Assembly: GCA_964355425.1 (NCBI GenBank)
Contig: CAYHDN010000024.1
Span: 1-12,493, forward strand
From: CAYHDN01 sp964355425
Lineage (GTDB): Bacteria > Patescibacteriota > UBA1384 > XYA2-FULL-43-10 > CAINNR01
DNA length: 12,493 nt
Reading direction: 5' to 3'
The notes beneath the pieces were generated by a model. The model was not told the DNA's origin. It did no database searches and saw only the letters and a list, made by a program, of their open reading frames with translations. This document shows positions 1 to 6,174 of the stretch, in pieces. Both the position numbers and the translations under genes were made by a program. Position 1 is the first letter of the stretch. Each line of letters starts with the position of its first letter.

Positions 1-14
1 TGCTCTTCCGATCT
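1..14. other. Illumina adapter remnant at contig end
   Basis: The first 14 bases, TGCTCTTCCGATCT, are identical to the 3' end of the Illumina TruSeq read-2 adapter; the leading T fits read 2 better than read 1. Real genomic sequence starts at base 15, directly in the middle of the def reading frame. These bases are a library artefact and should be trimmed. Confidence 0.93.
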
Positions 15-1250
15 TTGATTGATAATATGGTATATACGATGCGCCAAGCTGATGGAATCGGTTTAGCCGCACCGCAAATCGGGGAATTAAAACAGATTAT
101 CGTTGGTGAATTCGAAAGTGAAGACGAAAAAGATAACACTTTTCCCCTGACCGTTGTTGTTAATCCCAAAATATTAAATCTATCAAAAGAGAAAATTTTT
201 ATGCTCGAGGGCTGTCTTTCTTTTCCGGGAAAAGAGCTCTATATCAAACGGCCCAAAGAGATTGAAATTGAGGCCCAGGACCGCTGGGGCAAGCCGGTAA
301 AAATAAAATCTGGGAACCTTTTTTCCAGAGTCCTACAGCATGAAATTGATCATTTAAATGGCCTTTTAATGATTGATCATATTAAGACTGTTAAAACTAT
401 ATTTATCGGCAATGGCACCCTCGGCGTTTTTGTCTTGGAAAAAATTTTCAATGATCCGCAATTCAAATTACTCGAAGTAATTAGCGGAAAGCCAAAACCG
501 GCCGGCCGAGGCAGGGAGCTGAAAGACACCCCGATTGGTGTAAAATCAATGGAACTTGGTGTAAAAATATTCAGATCAGATGGGCTAAACCGCCAAGAAG
601 CTATTCCGCATATTAGATCTTTGTCTCCCGAAATGATTGTTCTTGCAGATTTCAATGAAGTTATCTCTAGGGAGATATTGGATATTCCGAAATATGGAGT
701 GATTAATGTTCATCCATCACTTTTGCCTAAATTCCGCGGGCCATCGCCAATAGTTAGTGCAATTCTTGCCGGAGAAAAGAAAACCGGTGTCTCGCTGATT
801 TTGATGAACGAAAAAATTGACGCTGGAGATATTCTTGCTCAAATTCACATTAGAATAAAAAGTCGTGAAACGGCCGAGCAGTTGAAAATTCGACTGGCGG
901 AAATCAGTGCCGATTTGCTAGCTGAAGCAGTACCTTATTATCTTGCCGGAGAAATTTCACCGATTAAGCAAAAAGAGGAAAAGGCGACTTCAACCAGCAT
1001 TATTAGTAAGAGTGACGGAGAGCTTATAGGAAACGAGGCTCCGGAAGTTGTTGATAGAATGGTTCGGGCATTATTACCTTGGCCCGGAGTATATCAAGTG
1101 GTCTCCGGCCGGAAAATATTTATTACCAAAGCTCATCTGGATAAGGAAAAAAAGTTAGTTATTGACCGGGTCAAACCTGAAGGTAAAAATGATATGCAGT
1201 ACAGTGATTTTTGCCGCGGGAACAGTGACCGCTTGATTTTTTCAGAGTAA
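15..1250 (+). CDS. def-fmt: Peptide deformylase / methionyl-tRNA formyltransferase fusion, 5'-truncated
   Basis: One uninterrupted frame encodes two enzymes of the formyl-methionine cycle. Residues 1-120 are peptide deformylase, which removes formyl from nascent proteins. It has all three metal-site motifs: GIGLAAPQ (14-21), EGCLS (65-69, Cys ligand) and HEIDH (109-113). Residues 127-411 are methionyl-tRNA formyltransferase, which formylates initiator Met-tRNA from 10-formyl-THF. It has a Rossmann-like start (IFIGNG), NVHPSLLP with the catalytic Asn231 and His233, Asp269 in the IDAGD segment, and a short C-terminal tRNA-binding domain (LLPWPGVY onwards). There is almost no linker and no start codon with a ribosome site at the junction. 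The TTG at 15 is an internal Leu codon: roughly 30-40 deformylase residues lie beyond the contig edge. rpsP follows after 49 bp. Confidence 0.93.
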   Translation: MIDNMVYTMRQADGIGLAAPQIGELKQIIVGEFESEDEKDNTFPLTVVVNPKILNLSKEKIFMLEGCLSFPGKELYIKRPKEIEIEAQDRWGKPVKIKSGNLFSRVLQHEIDHLNGLLMIDHIKTVKTIFIGNGTLGVFVLEKIFNDPQFKLLEVISGKPKPAGRGRELKDTPIGVKSMELGVKIFRSDGLNRQEAIPHIRSLSPEMIVLADFNEVISREILDIPKYGVINVHPSLLPKFRGPSPIVSAILAGEKKTGVSLILMNEKIDAGDILAQIHIRIKSRETAEQLKIRLAEISADLLAEAVPYYLAGEISPIKQKEEKATSTSIISKSDGELIGNEAPEVVDRMVRALLPWPGVYQVVSGRKIFITKAHLDKEKKLVIDRVKPEGKNDMQYSDFCRGNSDRLIFSE

Positions 1251-1299
1251 TCTGTTAAATTATCATTGAAACTCGAGAATAAAGTGAAAGGCCGGTACG

Positions 1300-1818
1300 A
1301 TGTTAAAGATCAGGTTGTCGAGAGTTGGCAAGAAAAATAGTCCGATTTTCAGACTAGTCATTGCCGAAAAATCTCGTGCAGTAAAAAGAGAAAATATTGA
1401 AATTCTTGGACTTTACAATCCGACACTATCGGAAAATAAATTTCAAGCGCACAAAGAAAGAGTTTTGTTCTGGATAGGCAAAGGTGCACAGCCGTCAGAT
1501 ACGGCTAATAATCTCCTTTGCGATTTTGGAATTTTGCCTAAAAACCAGAAGATCAAAAATACTTTTGCTAAACCGCAAAAAAAGAAAGATATGAAAGCCG
1601 AGAAGGAAAATAAACCTGTCTCAACAGTAAAAGAAGCCGGAGAAGTTAAAGAGGATAAAGAAGGTAAAGAAGAGCCGACAGCCGAAACTACAGCCACAGG
1701 TGAGGCAAAAGAAGTGCCTGCTGAAATTGGTGCTGAAGAAATAGTCGAGCCAGTAACAGAAGCAACTGAATCGGAAGCAGTAGAAGAAGTTCCGGCAGAA
1801 GAATCAAAAGCAAGATAA
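1300..1818 (+). CDS. rpsP: 30S ribosomal protein S16 with long charged C-terminal tail
   Basis: Small-subunit protein S16, which binds 16S rRNA early in 30S assembly. Residues 1-85 match the family, including the start MLKIRLSRVGKKNSPIFRLV, the ILGLYNP segment and the W-x-G-x-GAQPSDT segment. S16 is normally about 80-100 residues; this protein has 172. Residues 86-172 form a low-complexity tail, first Lys-rich (QKKKDMKAEKE) and then Glu/Ala/Val-rich (VEEVPAEE), predicted to be disordered. The ATG is preceded by GAAAGG (1286-1291), a fair ribosome site. It sits between def-fmt and khpA, all on the + strand, probably one transcription unit. The tail resembles those of KhpA and L25 in this window. 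Confidence 0.96.
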   Translation: MLKIRLSRVGKKNSPIFRLVIAEKSRAVKRENIEILGLYNPTLSENKFQAHKERVLFWIGKGAQPSDTANNLLCDFGILPKNQKIKNTFAKPQKKKDMKAEKENKPVSTVKEAGEVKEDKEGKEEPTAETTATGEAKEVPAEIGAEEIVEPVTEATESEAVEEVPAEESKAR

Positions 1819-1862
1819 TTGAATTTAGTTTTTCAGTAATATAAGTAAAAGAAAGGAAAACT

Positions 1863-2273
1863 ATGGCAGAAATGACAGATCAAGAGTTTGTAGAGAGCGT
1901 CGTGAAAGCAATTGTCGACGTTCCCACTGGAGTTTCAACAAAGAGAAGTGTTGATGAAATGGGAGTTTTAATTGAGCTCACCGTAGCTCCGGAGGATATG
2001 GGGAAAATTATTGGCAAAGAAGGTCGGACAGCTAAAGCCGTTAGAACGTTACTTCGGGTTTTTGGGGCAAAAAACAATTCCAGAATTAATTTAAAAATTG
2101 TTGAGCCTGAAGGTTCAGAACGGCCCGAAAGAAGAGAGCCAGCTGTAGAGGCTGAAACACAAGATGATGCCGGTGAAAAAGCAGAATCAAAATCCGAGGA
2201 AGAAGTAAAAGAAGAAGCAAAAGAAAAGAAAACCGAAGATGTTGAAGACGTTCCAACCGATGTTTTGGCTTAA
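1863..2273 (+). CDS. khpA: KH-domain RNA-binding protein KhpA (YlqC family) with acidic tail
   Basis: A single KH domain (residues 1-80) with the RNA-contacting GxxG loop at 51-54 within GKIIGKEGRTAKAVRTLLR. KhpA proteins are small RNA-binding proteins that act with KhpB/Jag in several bacteria and are typically encoded between rpsP and rimM/trmD, exactly as here. The family is normally 75-85 residues; this one has 136 because of a disordered Glu/Lys-rich tail (82-136, for example SEEEVKEEAKEKK). The start is well supported by GAAAGG at 1851-1856, six bases before ATG. rimM, usually the next gene, is absent. Function beyond RNA binding is inferred from the family. Confidence 0.93.
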   Translation: MAEMTDQEFVESVVKAIVDVPTGVSTKRSVDEMGVLIELTVAPEDMGKIIGKEGRTAKAVRTLLRVFGAKNNSRINLKIVEPEGSERPERREPAVEAETQDDAGEKAESKSEEEVKEEAKEKKTEDVEDVPTDVLA

Positions 2274-2294
2274 TCGATAAGAATAAAAAATTTA

Positions 2295-2330
2295 GAAAGT
2301 GCCACAAAGATTTTTCAGCGTGGCATTTTC
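2295..2330 (+). terminator. Hairpin after khpA, probable terminator or attenuator
   Basis: Eleven-base arms GAAAGTGCCAC (2295-2305) and GTGGCATTTTC (2320-2330) pair with one G-U, around a 14-nt loop. The 3' arm is T-rich, but no long U run follows. It separates khpA from the trmD promoter, so it may end the rpsP-khpA transcript or act as an attenuator. Confidence 0.55.
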
Positions 2331-2339
2331 TAGTATAAT
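2312..2339 (+). promoter_or_regulatory. Promoter of trmD, near-leaderless
   Basis: A perfect TATAAT -10 box (2334-2339) has a weak -35 box TTTTCA (2312-2317) at 16 bp. Transcription would start around 2346, about three bases before the trmD ATG at 2349. That leaves no room for a ribosome-binding site. The -35 lies inside the preceding hairpin. Confidence 0.6.
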
Positions 2340-2348
2340 GAGCATAAA

Positions 2349-3035
2349 ATGAAATTCGATATCATCACACTATTTCCAGGGATGTTTGCCTGCCCCGAGC
2401 ATGGTCGAGGGGGCCCTCTTTCCGAGAGCATTATTAAACGTGCGCAGGGAAAGGGGTTAATTGAAATTAATTTACACCAACTAAGAGATTATTCGGAAGA
2501 TAAACACAAGAATGTTGACGACACTCCATGCGGTGGCGGCAAGGGGATGGTGCTCCGGGTCGACGTTGTTGACTCTGCGATATCAAAAATAAAAAATAAA
2601 AGATTAAAAATGAAGGGCAGGACTATTTTATTGACTCCAAATGGCAGGACGTACAATCAAGATGTTGCAAAAGAACTTACGAAGTATGAAAACATCATAC
2701 TGATTTGCGGACATTACGAGGGGTTTGATGAGCGAGTACGGGATTTGGTTGATGAAGAAATATCAATCGGTGATTTTGTTTTAACTGGCGGCGAAATTCC
2801 GGCGATGATAATTGTTGACTCGGTAGCTCGATTGATTCCGGGAGTTCTGTCCGAAGATTCGCCCCAGTCAGAATCTTTTATGGAGAAGGACGGCAACGGC
2901 AACTATCTTCTGGAATATCCACAATATACTCGGCCGGTAGAATATAAAGGTAAAAAAGTCCCGGAGATTTTAATGTCCGGAAATCATGCTGAAATCGAAA
3001 AATGGCGCAATTCAATGAAAAAACCGCAGCGCTAG
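2349..3035 (+). CDS. trmD: tRNA (guanine-N1)-methyltransferase TrmD
   Basis: Makes m1G37 next to the anticodon of Pro, Leu and Arg tRNAs using SAM, preventing +1 frameshifting. Family signatures are MKFDIITLFPGMF at the start, DDTPCGGGKGMVL, LLTPNGRTYNQ, the trefoil-knot SAM site CGHYEGFDERV, and ISIGDFVLTGGEIPAM; the C-terminal PQYTRP...VPEIL...GNHAEIEKWR is complete. At 228 residues it has normal length. Residues 14-21 (ACPEHGRG), between FPGMF and GPLSESI, look like an in-frame insertion created by a palindromic DNA element (2391-2415). Translation is probably leaderless or nearly so. No rplS follows; the downstream islet is on the opposite strand. Confidence 0.97.
   Translation: MKFDIITLFPGMFACPEHGRGGPLSESIIKRAQGKGLIEINLHQLRDYSEDKHKNVDDTPCGGGKGMVLRVDVVDSAISKIKNKRLKMKGRTILLTPNGRTYNQDVAKELTKYENIILICGHYEGFDERVRDLVDEEISIGDFVLTGGEIPAMIIVDSVARLIPGVLSEDSPQSESFMEKDGNGNYLLEYPQYTRPVEYKGKKVPEILMSGNHAEIEKWRNSMKKPQR
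2391..2415. repeat. Palindromic element inserted in frame in trmD
   Basis: The core CCCCGAGCATGGTCGAGGGG is an imperfect palindrome, much more GC-rich than the rest of trmD. It resembles the widespread short repeat CCCTGAGCxTGTCGAAGGG, whose translation gives the ACPEPVEG-like peptides often seen inserted in environmental bacterial proteins. Here it encodes ACPEHGRG. The resemblance is from memory, not from a search. Confidence 0.65.
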
Positions 3036-3079
3036 TACCGGAGTACTTAGCAACCGCGGAGGGTACTGTTTGAACAGTA
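3031..3079. terminator. Hairpins between convergent trmD and the unknown gene
   Basis: Two hairpins lie side by side. GCTAGTAC (3031-3038) pairs with GTACTTAGC (3043-3051) with one bulge, overlapping the trmD stop. TACTGTT (3064-3070) pairs with AACAGTA (3073-3079). Neither is followed by a U run, so a terminator role for the two convergent genes is only suggested by position. Confidence 0.3.
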
Positions 3080-3082
3080 GCA

Positions 3083-3577
3083 TCACCATCGGTACGACGA
3101 TGACCAGCTCGAGCCTGATGAGTTGTAGTGGTCAGCAGTGTCACAGTATTGTCCGTCGGGGTGAACGATGCCGCCGCACTCGCGAAAGTGCTTGCATTCC
3201 TTGTAGCCTTTACGGAGCTTCTGGGCGACGAAAGCATCGCGCTGGCGTTTACGTTCTCGTTCGGTCTGTGCTGCTACTTCAGCTACTGCTTGTTGTGATG
3301 CCGCTGCCCGTTCGGCTTTCTCATCGGCTGCAGCCTTATGGGCCTTGGCTTTGGACCCTACGAAGTCATCATATAAGTCGGGTACCTTGCCACCTCCACT
3401 GTTCTTAGCTTTGGCTGGGTGACGACGATGACGAGTGAAATACGGCGACGAGTTCCCTCTTGGGTGATTGTCTTTTCGGGGCCCTGCGACTGGGCCCTTA
3501 CTGCGCCGGTTGTGGTTTCGCAAGGTCCTGCCTCCCTCATAAGATAACGACTCTTGCAGACTATTCATTTTTAACAT
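3083..3577 (-). CDS. Unrecognised basic protein with Ala-rich helix and C-terminal Cys/His cluster
   Basis: I do not recognise this 164-residue protein. Residues 20-65 are basic and probably disordered (RNHNRRSKG, RHRRHPAKAKN). Residues 75-120 form a long Ala/Lys/Glu-rich, probably coiled-coil helix (KAAADEKAERAAASQQAV). Residues 124-150 contain C128, H130, C134, H139, C145 and H150, which could bind zinc. The tail is Ser/aromatic (SSWSSSYRW). Codons prefer C or G at the third position (AAC, CAC, GAC, TAC, TTC), unlike the AT-rich neighbours, which suggests transfer or unusual selection. The longest frame starts at ATG 3577, but a TTG at 3523-3521 has a much better ribosome site (GGGAGG, seven bases upstream), giving a 146-residue protein. 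The consistent codon choice supports a real gene; no function can be assigned. Confidence 0.6.
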   Translation of the reverse strand: MLKMNSLQESLSYEGGRTLRNHNRRSKGPVAGPRKDNHPRGNSSPYFTRHRRHPAKAKNSGGGKVPDLYDDFVGSKAKAHKAAADEKAERAAASQQAVAEVAAQTERERKRQRDAFVAQKLRKGYKECKHFRECGGIVHPDGQYCDTADHYNSSGSSWSSSYRW

Positions 3578-3599
3578 ATACTATCTAAATTATCAAGCG

Positions 3600-3629
3600 A
3601 AAGAAAAAAGCTGATCAGTGTTGATCAGC
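3600..3629 (-). terminator. Rho-independent terminator of the small RNA unit
   Basis: On the - strand, GCTGATCA-ACAC-TGATCAGC (3629 to 3610) is followed directly by TTTTTTCTTTC. A perfect 8-bp stem, 4-nt loop and six-U run make this a strong intrinsic terminator on the - strand only. Confidence 0.85.
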
Positions 3630-3762
3630 GTATGAGGACACAAGCAAATTGCTTGATAATAATCGGCATAGGGACCCAGGGTCCCAAACGTCGCCGGCAT
3701 AGCACCCGTACGGATCGCGCACTGGCCAGTTTGCGTCCTCATTATGGCCATAACGAGAACAC

Positions 3763-3790
3763 ATGACGCTTCCATCCAGTAATCTATACT
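3763..3790 (+). promoter_or_regulatory. Possible uvrB promoter
   Basis: ATGACG (3763-3768) and TATACT (3785-3790) are spaced 16 bp and would start transcription near 3797, some 23 bases before the uvrB ATG. No ribosome-binding site is visible in between. The box pair lies inside the oppositely oriented RNA unit. TACAAT at 3797-3802 is an alternative -10 without a matching -35. Confidence 0.4.
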
Positions 3791-3797
3791 TAATAAT

Positions 3798-3826
3798 ACA
3801 ATATATCCAGATTAATTAAATGTCAA
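3798..3826 (-). promoter_or_regulatory. Promoter of the small RNA, overlapping the uvrB start
   Basis: On the - strand TTGACA (3826-3821) is a perfect -35 box; 17 bp on is TATTGT (3803-3798). Predicted start is about 3791. The -35 covers the TG of the uvrB ATG (3820-3822), so this promoter and uvrB expression could interfere with each other. Confidence 0.6.
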
Positions 3827-5769
3827 GATTTAATATAAAATCTAAATTTTCTCTGACTGGTGATCAACCAATAGCGATTGAGAAATTATCAGATGGAATT
3901 TTGCGTGGCGAAAAATATCAAACACTTTTAGGTGTTACCGGCTCGGGAAAAACTTTTACTATTGCTAATGTCATCAACAAGGTTCAAAAACCAACTTTGG
4001 TTATTGCTCACAACAAAACTTTAGCGGCGCAACTAGCCGACGAATTCCGTCAGTTCTTTCCTGACAATGCTGTCCATTATTTTGTTTCGTATTATGATTA
4101 CTATCAGCCGGAGGCTTATATTCCGTCGTCTGACACTTATATCGAGAAGGATTCATCAATCAACGATGAAATAGATCGATTGCGACATGCGGCAACACAG
4201 GCTCTTTTGACCCGCAGTGATGTAATTATTGTTGCTTCGGTTTCATGCATTTATGGCATCGGTTCGCCGGAAAATTACCAGGTCCAAGTTGCAAAATTTA
4301 AAATTGGCGAAAGCATCAATCGCAAGGAATTATTAGAAAATTTTACGGCGTTGCAATACGAGAGGAATGATTACGATTTACGACGCGGGACGTATCGCGT
4401 TAAGGGTGAAACCATTGAAATTTACCCGGCATATACTGATTTTACTTACAAAATTGTATTTTTCGGGGACGTTGTTGAAAGTATTGAAGCCATTGATGGC
4501 ATTTCCGGAAAAATTAGTGAAAAATTACAAGACCTAGAAGTCTATCCAGCAAAACATTTTGTCACTCCAGATATTGATTTGGAATCGGTGATATTACAGA
4601 TTGAAAATGACCTTGAAACTCAAATTGCGAAATTCAAGAAAGAAAGCAAATTATTAGAAGCTCAAAGAATAGAGGAGAGGGTTAAATACGATATTGAAAT
4701 GATGAGAGAGACAGGATATTGCTCTGGAATTGAAAATTACTCCAGATATTTTGATAAGCGTTCACCCGGACAGCCGCCATCAACCTTAATTGATTTCTTC
4801 CCCAAAAATTATCTTATAATTATTGACGAATCTCACATGACTATTCCACAAATCCGCGGTATGTATGCCGGCGACAAAAGTCGAAAAGAAACCTTGGTCA
4901 ATTTTGGTTTCCGTCTGCCGGCGGCGGTTGACAACCGTCCGCTAAAATATGATGAGTTTTTTCAAAAAATCAATCAAGCAATATTTTCCTCGGCGACACC
5001 GGATAATTACGAAATTGAATTATTGGAAGGAAATGTTATAGAACAACTAATTAGGCCAACCGGAGTTGTTGATCCGATGGTGGAAATTCGACCGACGAAA
5101 AATCAGATTCAAGATTTAATCTTAAAGATTCAAGAAAATGTTAAAAACGGCGAAAGGGTTATTGTCACCACTTTGACGAAAATGATGGCTGAAGATTTAA
5201 CTGAGTTTTTACAGGAAAAGGGGATAAAAGTTGCTTATTTGCATTCCGATGTCGCAACACTGGAGCGAACGGAAATATTGAGAGATTTGCGGCTTGGAAA
5301 GTATGATGTTGTAGTCGGAATTAATTTGCTTCGCGAAGGATTAGATTTACCGGAGGTTTCATTAATTGCAATTTTGGATGCTGATAAAGAAGGATTTTTG
5401 CGCGGCAAAACTGCTTTAATACAAACAATCGGCCGGGCGGCGCGTCATATTAATGGCCGAGTAATTATGTATGCCGATCGTCAAACTAAAGCAATGAAAG
5501 AAGCAATTTTTGAGACTGGTAGACGGCGCAACATTCAAACAAAATACAACCTTGAACATAACATTACTCCGACCTCGACAAAGAGAAAAATCGAGGAGAA
5601 AAAGAAAACGCCAATTGAAACGATCAATTTATTGAGAATTCCTAAAACTGAACGGACTCGATTGATTAAGGAATTAAGAACAGAGATGCAAAAAGTCGCT
5701 TTTAAACTACAGTTTGAGCGTGCCGCAGAACTTCGGGATGAAATTGTTGCTTTGGAGCAGGAAAAATGA
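3820..5769 (+). CDS. uvrB: Excinuclease ABC subunit UvrB
   Basis: DNA-damage recognition helicase of nucleotide excision repair. It receives DNA from UvrA, verifies the lesion and recruits UvrC. Visible motifs: Walker A GVTGSGKT (38-45), the damage-probing beta-hairpin YYDYYQPEAYIP (91-102), Walker B DESH (336-339) followed by the conserved MTIPQIRGMYAGD block, SAT (391-393), the motif VI segment QTIGRAAR (535-542), and a C-terminal UVR domain for UvrC binding (about 616-649, with FERAAELRD). At 649 residues it is near normal length and looks intact. The ATG start matches the family N-terminus; there is no Shine-Dalgarno. uvrA and uvrC are not in the window. It ends four bases before a 42-bp palindrome. 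Confidence 0.98.
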   Translation: MSRFNIKSKFSLTGDQPIAIEKLSDGILRGEKYQTLLGVTGSGKTFTIANVINKVQKPTLVIAHNKTLAAQLADEFRQFFPDNAVHYFVSYYDYYQPEAYIPSSDTYIEKDSSINDEIDRLRHAATQALLTRSDVIIVASVSCIYGIGSPENYQVQVAKFKIGESINRKELLENFTALQYERNDYDLRRGTYRVKGETIEIYPAYTDFTYKIVFFGDVVESIEAIDGISGKISEKLQDLEVYPAKHFVTPDIDLESVILQIENDLETQIAKFKKESKLLEAQRIEERVKYDIEMMRETGYCSGIENYSRYFDKRSPGQPPSTLIDFFPKNYLIIIDESHMTIPQIRGMYAGDKSRKETLVNFGFRLPAAVDNRPLKYDEFFQKINQAIFSSATPDNYEIELLEGNVIEQLIRPTGVVDPMVEIRPTKNQIQDLILKIQENVKNGERVIVTTLTKMMAEDLTEFLQEKGIKVAYLHSDVATLERTEILRDLRLGKYDVVVGINLLREGLDLPEVSLIAILDADKEGFLRGKTALIQTIGRAARHINGRVIMYADRQTKAMKEAIFETGRRRNIQTKYNLEHNITPTSTKRKIEEKKKTPIETINLLRIPKTERTRLIKELRTEMQKVAFKLQFERAAELRDEIVALEQEK

Positions 5770-5772
5770 TAG

Positions 5773-5814
5773 TACAAGTATTCTCTAGTTCTGCAGAACT
5801 AGAGAATACTTGTA
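5773..5814. repeat. 42-bp perfect palindrome after uvrB, with a copy in glyA
   Basis: Bases 5773-5814 form a perfect palindrome centred on CTGCAG (5791-5796), with 21-base arms. No U run follows, so it is not a standard intrinsic terminator, although it would form a very stable hairpin in the uvrB mRNA. Bases 5781-5819 match 11841-11879 inside glyA in inverted orientation at 37 of 39 positions. Confidence 0.85.
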
Positions 5815-5832
5815 GAATCTGATTGATCGCGA

Positions 5833-5860
5833 TTGACATTTGGTTAAAATTTGATAACAT
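5833..5860 (+). promoter_or_regulatory. Promoter of the zinc-ribbon gene and rplY
   Basis: A perfect -35 TTGACA (5833-5838) and -10 TAACAT (5855-5860) are 16 bp apart. The predicted start near 5867 leaves a short leader containing GAGGG (5869-5873), seven bases before the ATG at 5881. Confidence 0.6.
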
Positions 5861-5880
5861 AGATTATTGAGGGCTGAAAT

Positions 5881-6171
5881 ATGGATTCTGCAGAAATACA
5901 AAAAATATTTCAAAGTATTCAGAAAAAGGTTCGCTGTCCGCATTGCGGCAAAAAATATACTTTTGAGAATATTCATATACAAAATGCAGCGGGCAGTATT
6001 TGTTTTTTGCGACTGGAATGTGAAAATCACATACCAATGTTAGCTTCTGTGGCAGTAAATGGACCAAAAGTTGAAATTCAGACCAAAGAAGAAAACATTA
6101 CGACCGATGATGTTATTAACGCCTACGAAAGAATTTCAGAAGCAAAAAGTGTTAAAGAATTATTAAAATAA
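5881..6171 (+). CDS. Small zinc-ribbon-like protein, function unknown
   Basis: A 96-residue soluble protein. A short amphipathic helix (1-16) precedes a probable zinc ribbon: CPHC at 19-22 as the first knuckle and C47-x2-H50 (CENH) as the second, separated by a beta-rich stretch (KYTFENIHI...ICFLRLE). Residues 55-65 (SVAVNGPKVEI) suggest another strand, and the C-terminus (75-96) is helical. The start at 5881 has GAGGG upstream. It is only three bases from rplY and shares its promoter, so it is likely translated with L25; a ribosome- or RNA-related role is a guess from context. I do not recognise a named family. Confidence 0.8.
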   Translation: MDSAEIQKIFQSIQKKVRCPHCGKKYTFENIHIQNAAGSICFLRLECENHIPMLASVAVNGPKVEIQTKEENITTDDVINAYERISEAKSVKELLK

Positions 6172-6174
6172 ACC

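Larger units (their letters stand above)
3600..3791 (-). ncRNA. Candidate structured small RNA upstream of uvrB
   Basis: A - strand unit of about 190 nt runs from a good promoter to an intrinsic terminator. It contains a chain of self-complementary segments (+ strand coordinates): TTATGGCCATAA (3742-3753) with outer pairing GCGTC/GACGC (3733-3737 with 3765-3769), ACTGGCCAGT (3721-3730), CCGTACGG (3706-3713), GGGACC-CAG-GGTCCC (3671-3685) and CAAGCAA-A-TTGCTTG (3641-3655). The sequence is much more GC-rich than the genes around it. A 49-codon frame also exists (ATG at 3764, stop at 3615-3617 inside the terminator stem; MCSRYGHNEDANWPVRD...), so a small protein is the alternative. I match it to no RNA family I know. 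Confidence 0.5.

Noticed and set aside
3070..3408. 112-codon + strand frame opposite the unknown gene
   Set aside because: A shadow of the - strand gene; its protein is low-quality, while the - strand frame shows consistent codon choice and a coherent domain layout.
3593..3775. 60-codon - strand frame in the small RNA unit
   Set aside because: It reads through the terminator hairpin and its U run. The 49-codon frame that stops inside the stem is the better coding alternative.
5773..5814. Palindrome read as an intrinsic terminator of uvrB
   Set aside because: The stem is perfect, but no U run follows and the flank is shared with glyA, so it is listed as a repeat; a role in ending uvrB mRNA remains possible.
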